Part shown: positions 12,101 to 23,700 of the stretch, in pieces
Layout: each line of letters opens with the position of its first letter
How positions within the stretch are numbered: the stretch's first letter is position 1
NCBI RefSeq assembly: GCF_020080835.1
Contig: NC_058165.1
Coordinates: 2,951,771 to 3,015,770 of the forward strand
DNA length: 64,000 nt
Direction: 5' to 3'
From: Cotesia glomerata
Taxonomy: Eukaryota; Arthropoda; Insecta; Hymenoptera; Braconidae
Notes under the pieces: generated by a model
The model's database searches: none
Told to the model about the DNA's origin: nothing
The model's input: only the letters and a program-made list of their open reading frames with translations
Program-made: the position numbers and the translations under genes

Positions 12101-15100
12101 ACACTATAAGATGAAGCCTCCATAAAACACCACATTTTTATAACAGTTGTCATTTTTCCGAATCCCAATTTTATCGTAAAGAATCCGAGGCTTAGACTGA
12201 AGAAAAATAATTAATGATAACCCTGATTCAGAAAGATGATTTGAAATGATTACTTTCATTTTAATTGTATATCTATATGGGTGATTCTCTGTAAGGATGT
12301 CTTAAATCTATACAAAATTATCTGACCAAATTATTTTTGATTTTATTAGAAAAAAAATTAACAAGGGCTACAAAACTATCAGCTTAATCATAATAAATAA
12401 ACAGCCAAATTAATTTTTCTTCCTAATTATTTTCTTGACACAAGAAATTTCACTTATTCCAACAAAATTAATTCCCTTGCTTCAAGAAATACGTGTCTTG
12501 ATCCAAGACAATTTATTTAAATCAAGAAAATTTTCTTGTTTTGAGAAAATTTCTCTCTTGTTCCAAAAAATTAAGTTCTTGACAGAAGTAAATTTTCTTG
12601 TCTTGAGAAAATTTTTCTTTTGCTTCAAAAAATTAAATATCTTAATAATAAATAATCATTAATATTTTTATTGAGGAACATGTCAAATGGGAAGATCAAA
12701 TAATATTGAATCATTTTTTTTCATTCATTATTAATAATTTTTATAATTCTTATAGTTCATGTACTGGTAATAGTTGTGATGAAAAAGAAAATATGCAATA
12801 ATTAATTAAAAATAGTTGACAAATTACTCGAAATAATTAAAATTTTGATAAAATTAATGATTTTAATGTATTTGAGTAATCAAAAATTAATAAAAATAAG
12901 ACTATTCAATTGAATTAATTTAATTTTAAAAAGTTACTATTATTTTTGTCTATTTAGATGAAGTCGATGCCCGCCCCCGACCAGCCGCACTCGCTTCGCT
13001 CGTGCCGCAAATGTCGGGCGGGCATCGACAACGTACTAAGAACATTTAACTGTAACGTTAATTGATTTGTAAGTCAGCGTACTTTCGGCCGAAAATAAAG
13101 AAAAATAGTATACACCACACGGGCAGAAAGTTTGAGAGCCCTGAACTGCGCGCCATGATGCCCTCGGCTTCGCCTCGGGCATCATGGCGCACAGTGCAGG
13201 AATCTCAAACTTTCTGCCCTTGTAGTGTAATATACTATTTCTGCCCTCCGGCCGGAAAGTGGCAACTTTCTGGCCGCTGCGCTAAACAAAGTTGCCACAT
13301 TCCGGCTACGTCGAGCAGAAAAATAGTATACACACCTTGGCCAGTAAATAAGAAAGCCTCAGATCACATGTTTGTCAACCTCGGCTTCGCCTCGGCCAAC
13401 AATTACATGTGATCTGAGACTTTTCTTATTTTACTGGCCTAGGTATGTAATATACTATTTGTTTTTCCGATCTATGTGTTTCTTTTGCCATATAACATCA
13501 CCATTAATATTCCCAGTGTTTGATTATTGTTGTGCGGCTTACTGCAATATTACTAATGACTCGCAAATGCGATTACAGCGCAAAATGAATTGCTGTGTTC
13601 GCTATATCTATAAAATTGCGAGGGCTGAACACATTACTCCGTACTTTAAGAGGCTGGGTTGGTTAAAGCTGAGTGACAGAAGAAACTACTTTATAGCATG
13701 CCTCTTTTACAAAGAAATATATTTAAATTATCGTCAGCTATTTAAATGTCACTTAGAATCTTTGCCTAATTGTTGTATGTATGATAACTCGTTTCTTATT
13801 CGTGGTATACGTATCTAGAATGCGCTGCCAGCTGAAATTACAAAAGCCGAAAGTTTCGAAATATTCCGTAGACTGTGCTATGATTATTATTTCCAAAATT
13901 ATTGATCTGCTATATTGAACGTTTATTACTGCTATTGAAGGTTGTTGAGCTTTGTATAACACAAGTATTATTTATAAGCATGATTAACATGTTATTACTG
14001 TTAATTACTATATTTATTTTGATTTTATTTTTATGTATCTAAAACTCTGTACATCATACACTAATTATAAATGTATATTTGATGATGGTTCTGAGGGAGC
14101 CTAGGCTCCAGAATCCAATAAAATTATTATCTATCTATCTATCTATCACAAGGGACTGTTTACCAGGGGACTGTTTTTTTTAACTTCCCGCTAAGAAAAT
14201 TGAAAATTTTTAAAAATCGGGAAGTTATTGGTTTTACCCCGTTTTTCGAAAATCGAGTTTTCATCAGATCTCGACGTTTTGAGGTCCTAGGAAGCTTTCC
14301 TGACTATTCCCGCGAGGATGTCACTATGTCTGTATGTATGTGTGTGTGTGTACGTATGTAAACCTCTTATAACTTTTGAACGGTTGAACCGATTTTATCG
14401 CGGTTGGTGCCATTCGAAAGGGCTTCGCCAAACTTAGATTTCCTGTTAATTTGAACCGATTCGGACCGATAGATTTTGAGAAATTTGGAGAAATCTAAAA
14501 AAAAGTAGGAAAAAAAATTTTTTCTGAAGTGGTTTTTTTGGGATAACTTTTAAACGGCTCAACCGATCGATTCCAAAAACTAATCAGCTCTCAACCTTGA
14601 AAAACCACGTCGATCGCCACCAATTCGGTCAAAATCGGTTGATTCGTTCGAGAGATATCGTGAACGAAAGAAAACCGAAAAAAGTGTTTTTTCAGAGTTA
14701 CTCCTAAATTTCTAGTTTGACCAATTAAAACTTAGAAATTATTTATAAGGCTTAAAAAACTACGTAGAATGCCGCCAACCGCGTAAAAATCGGTTCATTC
14801 ATTTAAAAGTTATTGCGGTATGAACATTCAAAAAATAGTGTTCTATGAAACTTCTATCAGACTTTTGAGCTCAAAGAGCTCAAAAGCATAGAAAAGGTAT
14901 CTTTTTGAGCTCGGAGCGCTTAAAACAACACACAGATTGTACTTTTGAGCTCGAAGAGTTCAAAAAAGCGGCCAAGTATTAACGGAATTAGCGGGAAGTT
15001 GCAGGGATGGCCTTTAGGGTCAACCGTTTTCCTAATTTTTTTTTATCAAATTGAGAAAAATCAAGCAAACTATTTCAATTCATTCAACTTTTCAAGTTCT

Positions 15101-17738
15101 CAATGAATGTTTACATTAATTAGAATAATATTAAGACTTATAGATCGAATTTTATAAATAAATTATAAATAAAAATAGTTGCCAGGGGACTGAGTTTTCA
15201 AGTGGCCCAGACATATATTTCCAGCACAAACGGTGCTTTGACACTAAATAAAATGCCGATAAAGCGCTAACAGCCCTATGGTTATTAACTCAAGGCTAGT
15301 TAGGTCCTTATAAACCTTACAAAAGGTAAAATAACACGCTGGATTTTTTTTTGGCTTTGAACTTCTGGCAGGGGACTGTTCTTAAAATGCCTGGGACAAA
15401 CCTTGGTTTAATGAATTTAATGGAACAAATTAATTTTCGGTACTTTTTATTGAAGAAGATTGTTAGTTATCTAATTAAGTTTATGAACATTATGGACCAA
15501 ATTATATCGCGTGCCTAAAGGTAAAATGACTTATAAGAATTTATGCGTCCTTTTATCTTTAAGCACGCGATATATTATGGACGAATAACTTAAAATTTAA
15601 TCTTAAAGTTTTAATTTTGGAAATGAGACAGCCCAAGGGACCGTTATTTCGGTGGTTTACGAATTTATAGCAAAAAAACCAAAATTTATTTCATTTTAGT
15701 TTTCAATGCTCCGAATAGAAATGTTTTTTTACTTTCGTAATAAATTTTTTTTAGTAACAAAATAACAATTTTTCTAATAAAAAAAAGCCTGGGACAGCGA
15801 AAAACATCCTTACAGAGAATCACCCATATATAGTATTCAAATCCGATGCTTTTAAATCATTTCAAATTAGATTTCTCAATCAGGAAAATTGAAAATTTTT
15901 TTTATACTGTACTTACGATCCATTTTGAAGAATGTCATAAACAGCTGTGTTCAAAAACGCAATCAAGAACAATGCTACGAAAAAATTGTAAATTGTTTTG
16001 ACATGCTTAATTTCATTAAAGAGATCAGTGAGTGTCGAGTTACGCGTTTCGAAAACTTTTTTTCTCAAAACATGCTTCAATTTTCTGCAAAAAAAAATAT
16101 ATATTACAAAAAAGCATTCACGCTAGAACCCTCGCGGTTTTGATAATGCCGTAAAAATACCGTAATTTTTCGGCATTTATGCTCATGCCGTATATTTACC
16201 GTTATAATTCGGTAATAATGCGGTTAAACTATAGTTGTTTTGGCCAGTTTTTATACTGTAGTTATCCAGTATATATACTGCACTTATGCTGTACAGTTAC
16301 CAAAAATATACTATACAATTACCGCATCAATGCCCAAATTTTACCCAAAAAATTCCAAATAATTACCGTAATAATATAGTAATTTTGCCGAATATTTTCT
16401 GACATAATGGACAATTATTAAAGATTTAGTTTTATTTTTAGTTCACTTCTATGTTAGAAATGAATAAAATGAAAAATTTCAAATTTTGCTTTTTATTCTC
16501 CATCGCTACTTTGCAAAAACAAATACTATTTTTGAATAAAAAATATGTAGAATATTATTTTTTAATTAGGTATTTAGCGATAATTAATATAAAATAATAC
16601 ATATGTTAAGTAAATATATTCTAATTTTAATTTCAATTTTTAATTTCTCACTTAGAAAATTGCAAATTTTCTAAAATCGAAAAGTTATATTGTTTCACAT
16701 CTATAATTATATTATTTAATTTTAAATGTGCTTATCGTAAGATGGACCGTGTGGCTTAATGTATATAGAATAAGCAAAAAAACAATATGGTATAGACCGG
16801 GTAGCTCAAATGGTAGAGTAGCCGACATGTCCCCAGGAGGTTCTGGGTTCGAATCCCAGTCCGAGCGTTATTTAATTTGACACCATTTTTTAAATATGGT
16901 TTTAATACAGTCATTTTACTGCCTTATTACCGTAAATATGCCGCATTTTCAGCGTAAATGTATCGCATTTTTACGGTAAATGTTCCGTAATTTTTCGATA
17001 AAAAAACTGACCAAAACAACCGAAAAAATGCTGAAAAAATACCGCAATAATACTGTATAATTGCAACATTTTTTCGGCATTTACAAAACCGCTAGGGAAG
17101 CGTGTAAGTATAGAAGATTGTTATTTAACATACTTGTGATCGTTGGGAGAATTATTTGTTCCATTTTTGTGGTTCTTCGTGTCATCTTTTTCAATATTTT
17201 CTATTTTTTGGAACTCTGACATTTTGAGATCAGTTGAATTTCCGTATTTTAAATGTTTTCTCTGTAAAATTAAATATTATTAGAAATTAATTAAAAATAA
17301 TACCTTAAAAACTAATAATTCAAGTTGAAGAATATTTTGGTGCTTTAATTAGTTAATTTAAAGACTTTCATTCGTAAAATTTAATGGTAAAGATAAATTA
17401 CTACCCCGCATGAAAAAGCTATATATCCTTCATCATATACAAAAAATTATATTTTACATATATAAAAATATATGTGATTATATAAGGACCCATATGCAAA
17501 ATTTTGCCGTTTCATATATACAATAATGATATATGTAGTATTATGTATTGATGTTATACTCATAACATATATTTCAATTATATTTTCAGCAATATATGAT
17601 TAAATATATCGTACATATTATAATCAACACTATATTATAAATAGTATAAGAACAATGTATTTTTCAGTATAATTTAAAATATACTTTAAATTATATGTTC
17701 AATATAATTTTAATATTGGCATTGGTACCAAAATTACA

Positions 17739-17769
<31 letters not shown>

Positions 17770-20700
17770 TATTTATTTATGCCAAAGCCTTAACTGGCCA
17801 GATGGCAAAAGAAAAGTTTACATTATATTAAAATATTTTACATATTTGATGCTTAATTTAACGATATTTTATAACTTAATAAATACTTAACTTAATGTAT
17901 ATTTTGACAGAGTAAAAAGAAGAATATAATTTAACAATACAGATTGAAGAATAACTTAAGATTTAAGTAACATTTTTGTTTGATTACATAGTTTTTGATG
18001 ATTTAACTGAATTTAACAGACAATTTTTAAATATCAAGTTCGAAGAGGTAATGAAAGATTTTATTCTTAAAAATATCAATACTAGGCGCTTTGACTAGAT
18101 CCTCTGACAACTCTTCCCAAAGACGAATGCAGCTAACAACAAAAGAAGATTCATAAACAGTCGAGGTAAAATTTGGTACTTTAAAATTTATAAAATTTCT
18201 TTTTGCTGCCAGTCTTTCAGAGCGTCTAGTATCTAAGTCTTCAATAAATAACTCACGCAAGTAAAGAGGTTTGCCTATGCTTAACAGTTTATAAAAGTAA
18301 CATGCTAAGAAATAGATTCGACGTTTACTTATGGATAGCCATCCAAGCTCACGCCTAAATGGTGTAATATGCTCGTCCCGCTTTAGGTTGTAAATAAAAC
18401 GAATTGCTGAGTTTAGTGCACGCTGCAGCTTAGAATTGTCCTTGGCAGTTGTGTTTGTTAAAACAATAGAGCAATAATCAATAAGTGGTAATATCGTTGC
18501 TGAGATAAATAACCTCCTAATATCTTTAGTGTAAATATTTTTCTTTACTTTAAGGGTATATAAAGCAGAGTTTATTTTGCTTACAGTTTTCGAGACGTGT
18601 AAATTCCAAGATAAATTATTAAATAAATAAAGACCCAGACACTTGGTTGATTCGATATAAGGTAGCGATATTCCGTCGGTTACTATTTGAGGTATGATAT
18701 CACTCTGTAGATTTTTCAATTTACAATAGAATGCTGAGGCCAAATAATTCTCTGAAAAAAAGTTATAAAAAAAAAGAAAATATTTCGTGATGTGTTACTA
18801 ATTTACTGAAATTCAGATTTGCTTCGACCGTAAACTCGATTGACCAAGTTACTCTTGAAACTTAAGATATACGACAAACTATTAATTTTTTTTTTTTTTA
18901 TTAATCTTTCCGTTTTGACCTATTTCGACATATCATAAATATCTGGTATTATGTATGGTATTTTATAATACAATAATATATATTGCCATATAAAAGCGGC
19001 ATGATGGCCGAGCGGACAAAGTCATTATCCCGTTAGTTCGTTCGTGCATCATGTCGTGAGGCGAGGGTTCGAGCCCCGACGGTTGTTCGAATAGTTCCAA
19101 CACCAACCGTCGGAGATCGCTCCGGTAGCCGACTGTACTGACATGGGTTTTCTCTGTAGTTTCCCCATCGCCACTATTCCAAAAACCGATAGAAAGGGGT
19201 GAGTAATAGGGTAATTACAGTACAGAAGCACAAGTCGGTCCACAGCCGCATTGAGAATAGAATTATGTGCGAAATGATATGTTGATTATAAAAAGCGGAG
19301 AACATGTTGATAATAAAAAGTGGAGAACATGTTGATTATAAAAAGAGCGGAGAACATATTGATAATAAAAGAGTTGAAAGATTGTGTTGATAATATAGAG
19401 CGGAGCGTATGTTAATAATAAAGAGTTGAAAAAGACTATATGCGGAGAAGCTGAGACAATTAGCCTTGTAAAAACCAGAAAACGGTATACAAGTAAAACT
19501 CATAATAATAATATATATTGCCATATAATTGAAATTTTATAAACGAAAGTATACAGTAATAATCTATCTCAACATATATTTTACGAAAAATATATTTATC
19601 TATTATATAGTTTTCTATATAAGTAATTTTTATATAATAATAGTATATTTTATAACATATACTAAGTAATATACGGCACTAATATATTTGAACTTATATT
19701 GAATCAAATATATCTTCATTATATTAACAAAACATTTATTATTTCATATATATAATTTTGCCGCTATATATGATCACATATTCCCCCTATAACTTTCCAT
19801 ATATGTTCAGCCATATATAGTTTTTTCATGCGGGACCACTAAAAATTTTTAGTCTGATAAGTTTAATTATATAGTGATCTTTATTTTATAAATTTTATTA
19901 TATTTTATACACCGAATTACATCGCAATTCGCAATAAGAGACTTACTATTCCTTTAAAGAATTAAATAAAAAAAAATTTGACTGAATTAATAGATTTTTT
20001 GGCAAGTTACAATGTTTACAAGCTTCATACTTGACAGACGGGCAAATTTTTTAAGTTATTTTGATGTTTTGACTCTATGAATTTCCTTAATTAGAATAAT
20101 TATAATAATCGCATTGAAGAAAAAAAAAAATTAAATGGTTTTAAATTATTTTACTGAGCTCTTATAATTATTGCTAATAATCTGGGTAATTTTCATTCAT
20201 CAATAGAATTTTTAAATATTTATTGTTATCATTTCTTCAATGAAATATCTTTGACCCGACCGTTAGATGTTAGATAACATTATCATCAACTAAAGACGGG
20301 AAATAATATTTTGCTGAGCTTAGCAATTAAATAACTATTTTTATTGATGATGATTCTCATCTTTTGAAGTATTTATAAATTTATCGATTTATTGAAAGTT
20401 ACTTTTTTAAATTTTACCTTTTTAGAATAGTTGCTCTGTTCCGTAGTCATTTTTGATAATTTGTCTGTTTTACCTGAAACATTATAAAATAAATAATAAT
20501 TATAATTATAAAATAAATGCAATGATTTCGCTGTAAGTTATTGAGCCGCTGATGAATAATAATTGTAAACATAAACAGAGATTTTATATTTATAATCTTC
20601 AACACAAAGAATTGACTTGTTAATCCGAAGTTTAAACTTACATTTATTTTTATTAACTTATAATTTGCTAAGTAAATATTTTAATAAAGACTCACTTTGG

Positions 20701-23700
20701 CAAAATGTACTAGATATATGATAATAATCTCTTTATCAATAATCATTCTGTTAAGTGTTACGTCCGAATTTCGGAACGTAAATTATTTATAATTTATTTT
20801 TGGTCCAAGCCGAAGCCTCTAGACCGGGACTCAGAAGGGATGTAAAGATAATACTGTCGTAATAATTATATAAATTTAATATTTAAACTACACGGAGAAA
20901 AAAGTATTGCTATTGTACACAGAAAGAATGGTTCACTTGAACCAAGAAAATATTTTTCTTGCTAATTATTTTCTTGGGCGAAAAAAAATTTTTTTTTGAC
21001 ACAAGAAATTTCACTTATCCCAACAAAATTAATTCTCTTGCTTCAAGAAATACGTATCTTGATCCAAGACAATTTATTTAAATCAAGAAAATTTTCTTGT
21101 TTTGAGAAAATTTTTCTCTTGCTCCAAAAAATTAAGTTCTTGACAGAAGTAAATTTTCTTGTCTTGAGAAAATTTTTCTCTTGCTCCAAAAAATTAAATA
21201 TCTCGATAATAAATTTTCATTAATATTTTTATTGACGAACATGTCAAATGGGAAGATCAAATAATATTGAACCATTTTCTTTCATTCAATATGTATAATT
21301 GCGTGCTAAAATAATCTAAAATGAATATCAATTATTCAAGAGAAAAATTTTCTCAAGGTGAGAAAATTTTTTTCTCAGCTGAAGTAGGTGGCGCTGCTTC
21401 CCTAAAGTATCTAAAAATCTTGATCCAATATAAAAATTTATTGTATCAAGTATTTATGAAAATTTGAATTAAGAAAAATTACTTCCACCAAGAATAGAAT
21501 TTCAAGAAAAGTTTTTACTTCGGCCAAGACAACTTCGGTCTTCCTTCGGGCACCCGAAAATTTACTTGAGCCAAGAATTTTATTCTCCAGTCAAGAAATT
21601 TTTTTTTCTGTGTAGCGATCCAGCGGATCGTGAACGTAGTATTGTGATTAGCTCAAAACAGTATTGTCATTTTCAAAATATTATAACCTGATATACTCTA
21701 TACTTCCGATTCTTATATTAACTTTTCATGGTATGTGAATATGTCAAAACTTATTGCGATCATAAAGAAACGTTTCCTTACTACGGCGAAACGGATCGTA
21801 ATTATCACGATCCACGGCGCCTTCAGCGCCACCACGCATAACCAACTCCGAAACTTCCCTCGCGGTTTTTGAAATACCGTAAATTTTCGGTATTAATGCG
21901 TTTACCATAAATTAACCATTATAATTCTGAAATAATAGGGGAAGGACGGGCAAAATGGATATGTTAATTTGAAAATGAAATAACAAATACACAGTAAAAA
22001 ATTTTTCGTCATTGTGTAAAGTGTAAAAATGTTTGTGTAGAATTTAACATTTTAGTGTGTAGAAATTAACATTTTAGTATGTTGATTCAATACAATAGAG
22101 TGTTGATTCAACACAAATTGTGTAAAAAAAATCATCAACACAAATTTTTGTGTTAAATTTGACGAAAAATTTTTTACTGTGTATATATTACAATCATATC
22201 CATTCTTAACTTTGGCTAATAATTTTTTGGGTAATTGAAGTTTATAATTAAAGTAAAATAAAAATAATAACAAAGAAATTCTTCTTCGAAATTAAAAAAA
22301 AAAAAAAAGTCAACATTATCCGTTTTGCCCTACCAGGGCGGGCAAAATGAATACTCAGGTCGCGTAAAACGAATACTGATTGGAAAATACATTTCAATCA
22401 AAACAATCGTCGCAAAAATATCAACCGCGTCCTGAATATGAAGAAAAAAAATCAAATCTGCATCGTCCTTAACAACATTAAACTAAGTACTGTATACTTA
22501 CGATTTAAAATTTTTTTTTTTTCCTAAATTTCAATATTTATAAAAAAAATTCCCACAAGTATGCAAAACCAATGCTTTATCGATAACGGTAAGTGTAGTT
22601 ACATAATAGATTGATAGATTGCTGTCTAAAATGTTTCTATCGACCGACCAGCGATTTAAAACGATTATTCATTTTACCCGCCCTCTCCGTCTTGCCCGAT
22701 CGTCCCCTACGGTATTTCTGTGGTTATTTTGGCCAGTTTTTTTACTATAGTTATACAGCATTTCTACCGTACTTTTGCTGCAAAGTTCAGAAATAATACG
22801 ATAAAATTACCGTAAAACTCTAGAACTTTTACCGTAAAAAAATGTCAACTCTGTGTTGGCAGCCAGAGACTCTCCCTCTACGCTATCCGAGGTAAACTAA
22901 GACCCATATCCTTTAACATTTACATAAACTCGGAGTCTAGCGCTGCACTGACAGAAGGATTTATTTGTATTAAATAATATTTGTTAATAGTTAACAAATC
23001 ATTTATTAGAGACCACCTTTTAGTTTTAAACAAATATTTCTTTGTATTTAAAATGATTTGTTTATATTTAATAAATCTGATACTCATTTATTAAATATTA
23101 ATAAATCTTTTTAAATACTAAAAAATATTTGTTAAGGACTAACAAATGGCTTCTATTAAATGATTTGTTAAATATTAACAAATCTTTTTAACTATAAACA
23201 AATCCTTCTATCAGTGTGTGCATGGCCATCACACACTAATTGAGAAACATTCCAATTCAACTATTGTAAAATTTGCTATAGTTCTATTGGAAAGATACAG
23301 AGGCAGCACTGGAAATTTTCATCTCTTACTTTTTACAATAGTAATATCGTATTTTTTCATGAATAAATAGTATTTTTTCTTCTAAAATATTTGACAATTA
23401 ATAGTAATAAAAGTATAGTCCAGTTTTACAATAGTTGTATCGTAAATTTTCCCAGAAATTTTTTCCCGTGTATAATTTTAAATAAATAAACTCTCAAACC
23501 TTGAATTCCGCTTAACGTGACCGCAGAATTTGACTGGCTGATATTATTTATCTTTCAAACTACTTCGGTAAAACTATTATTGTCAAACACTGATTCTATT
23601 TTTAAATATACCTTAAATTCAAGTGAACAATCCACCGAATTTTACAAGAAATTTCGGCGATCCGCACTTGACGAGTTTTGGAGGACAAAGAGGATGAGTT

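Larger units (their letters stand above)
12278..15826 (+). mobile_element. R1 element copy 2, broken up by nested insertions, in SOAT intron 4
   Basis: R1 termini at 12278 (TGGGTGATTCTCTG) and 15826 (CAGAGAATCACCCA), with TA on both outer sides (12276-12277 and 15827-15828). R1 body sequence is found at 12278-12415, 13460-13495, 14153-14180, 15037-15504 and 15573-15826. The gaps hold a TTCTTG-rich element plus GC-rich hairpins, a truncated non-LTR retrotransposon, an R2 element and a 68-bp mini-hairpin. This one insertion accounts for most of the 3.7-kb intron. Confidence 0.85.
16119..17106. mobile_element. Inverted-repeat element filling SOAT intron 3, copy 1 of the CGCGGTTTTG family
   Basis: The ends CCCTCGCGGTTTTG (16129-16142) and CAAAACCGCTAGGG (17083-17096) are inverted, with a CACGCT match further out. 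The interior is full of CCGTAA, GCGGTA and CGGCATT words and carries TTTTGGCCAGTTTTTATACT, also present at 22735. Two foreign pieces lie inside: an R2 end fragment at 16641-16700 and a tRNA-like repeat at 16727-16868. The intron is 1049 bp and the element covers about 94 percent of it. Confidence 0.75.
17405..19834. mobile_element. Inverted-repeat element in SOAT intron 2 carrying a LINE fragment and a SINE
   Basis: The left end CCCGCATGAAAAAGCTATAT (17405) and the right end, whose reverse complement reads CCCGCATGAAAAAACTATAT (to 19834), form terminal inverted repeats of about 22 bp. Both subterminal zones consist of ATATATG-rich words. Without the LINE (17741-18760) and SINE with target repeat (18994-19528), roughly 0.9 kb remains, a normal size for a non-autonomous element. 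I could not define a clean target duplication. Confidence 0.7.
21855..22845. mobile_element. CGCGGTTTTTG-family element, copy 2, split by a nested insertion
   Basis: It starts CTTCCCTCGCGGTTTTTG (21855-21872), like the ends of the intron 3 element, and resumes at 22710 with CGGTATTTCTGTGGTTATTT and TTGGCCAGTTTTTTTACTAT. The split is caused by the insertion at 21938-22707. The right end is degraded. Confidence 0.65.

Noticed and set aside
13062..13818. Two overlapping plus-strand ORFs of 116 and 148 codons as a novel gene
   Set aside because: The first crosses GC-rich hairpins; the second starts in a hairpin and R1 and only becomes meaningful in the LINE fragment, where it ends at a nonsense codon.
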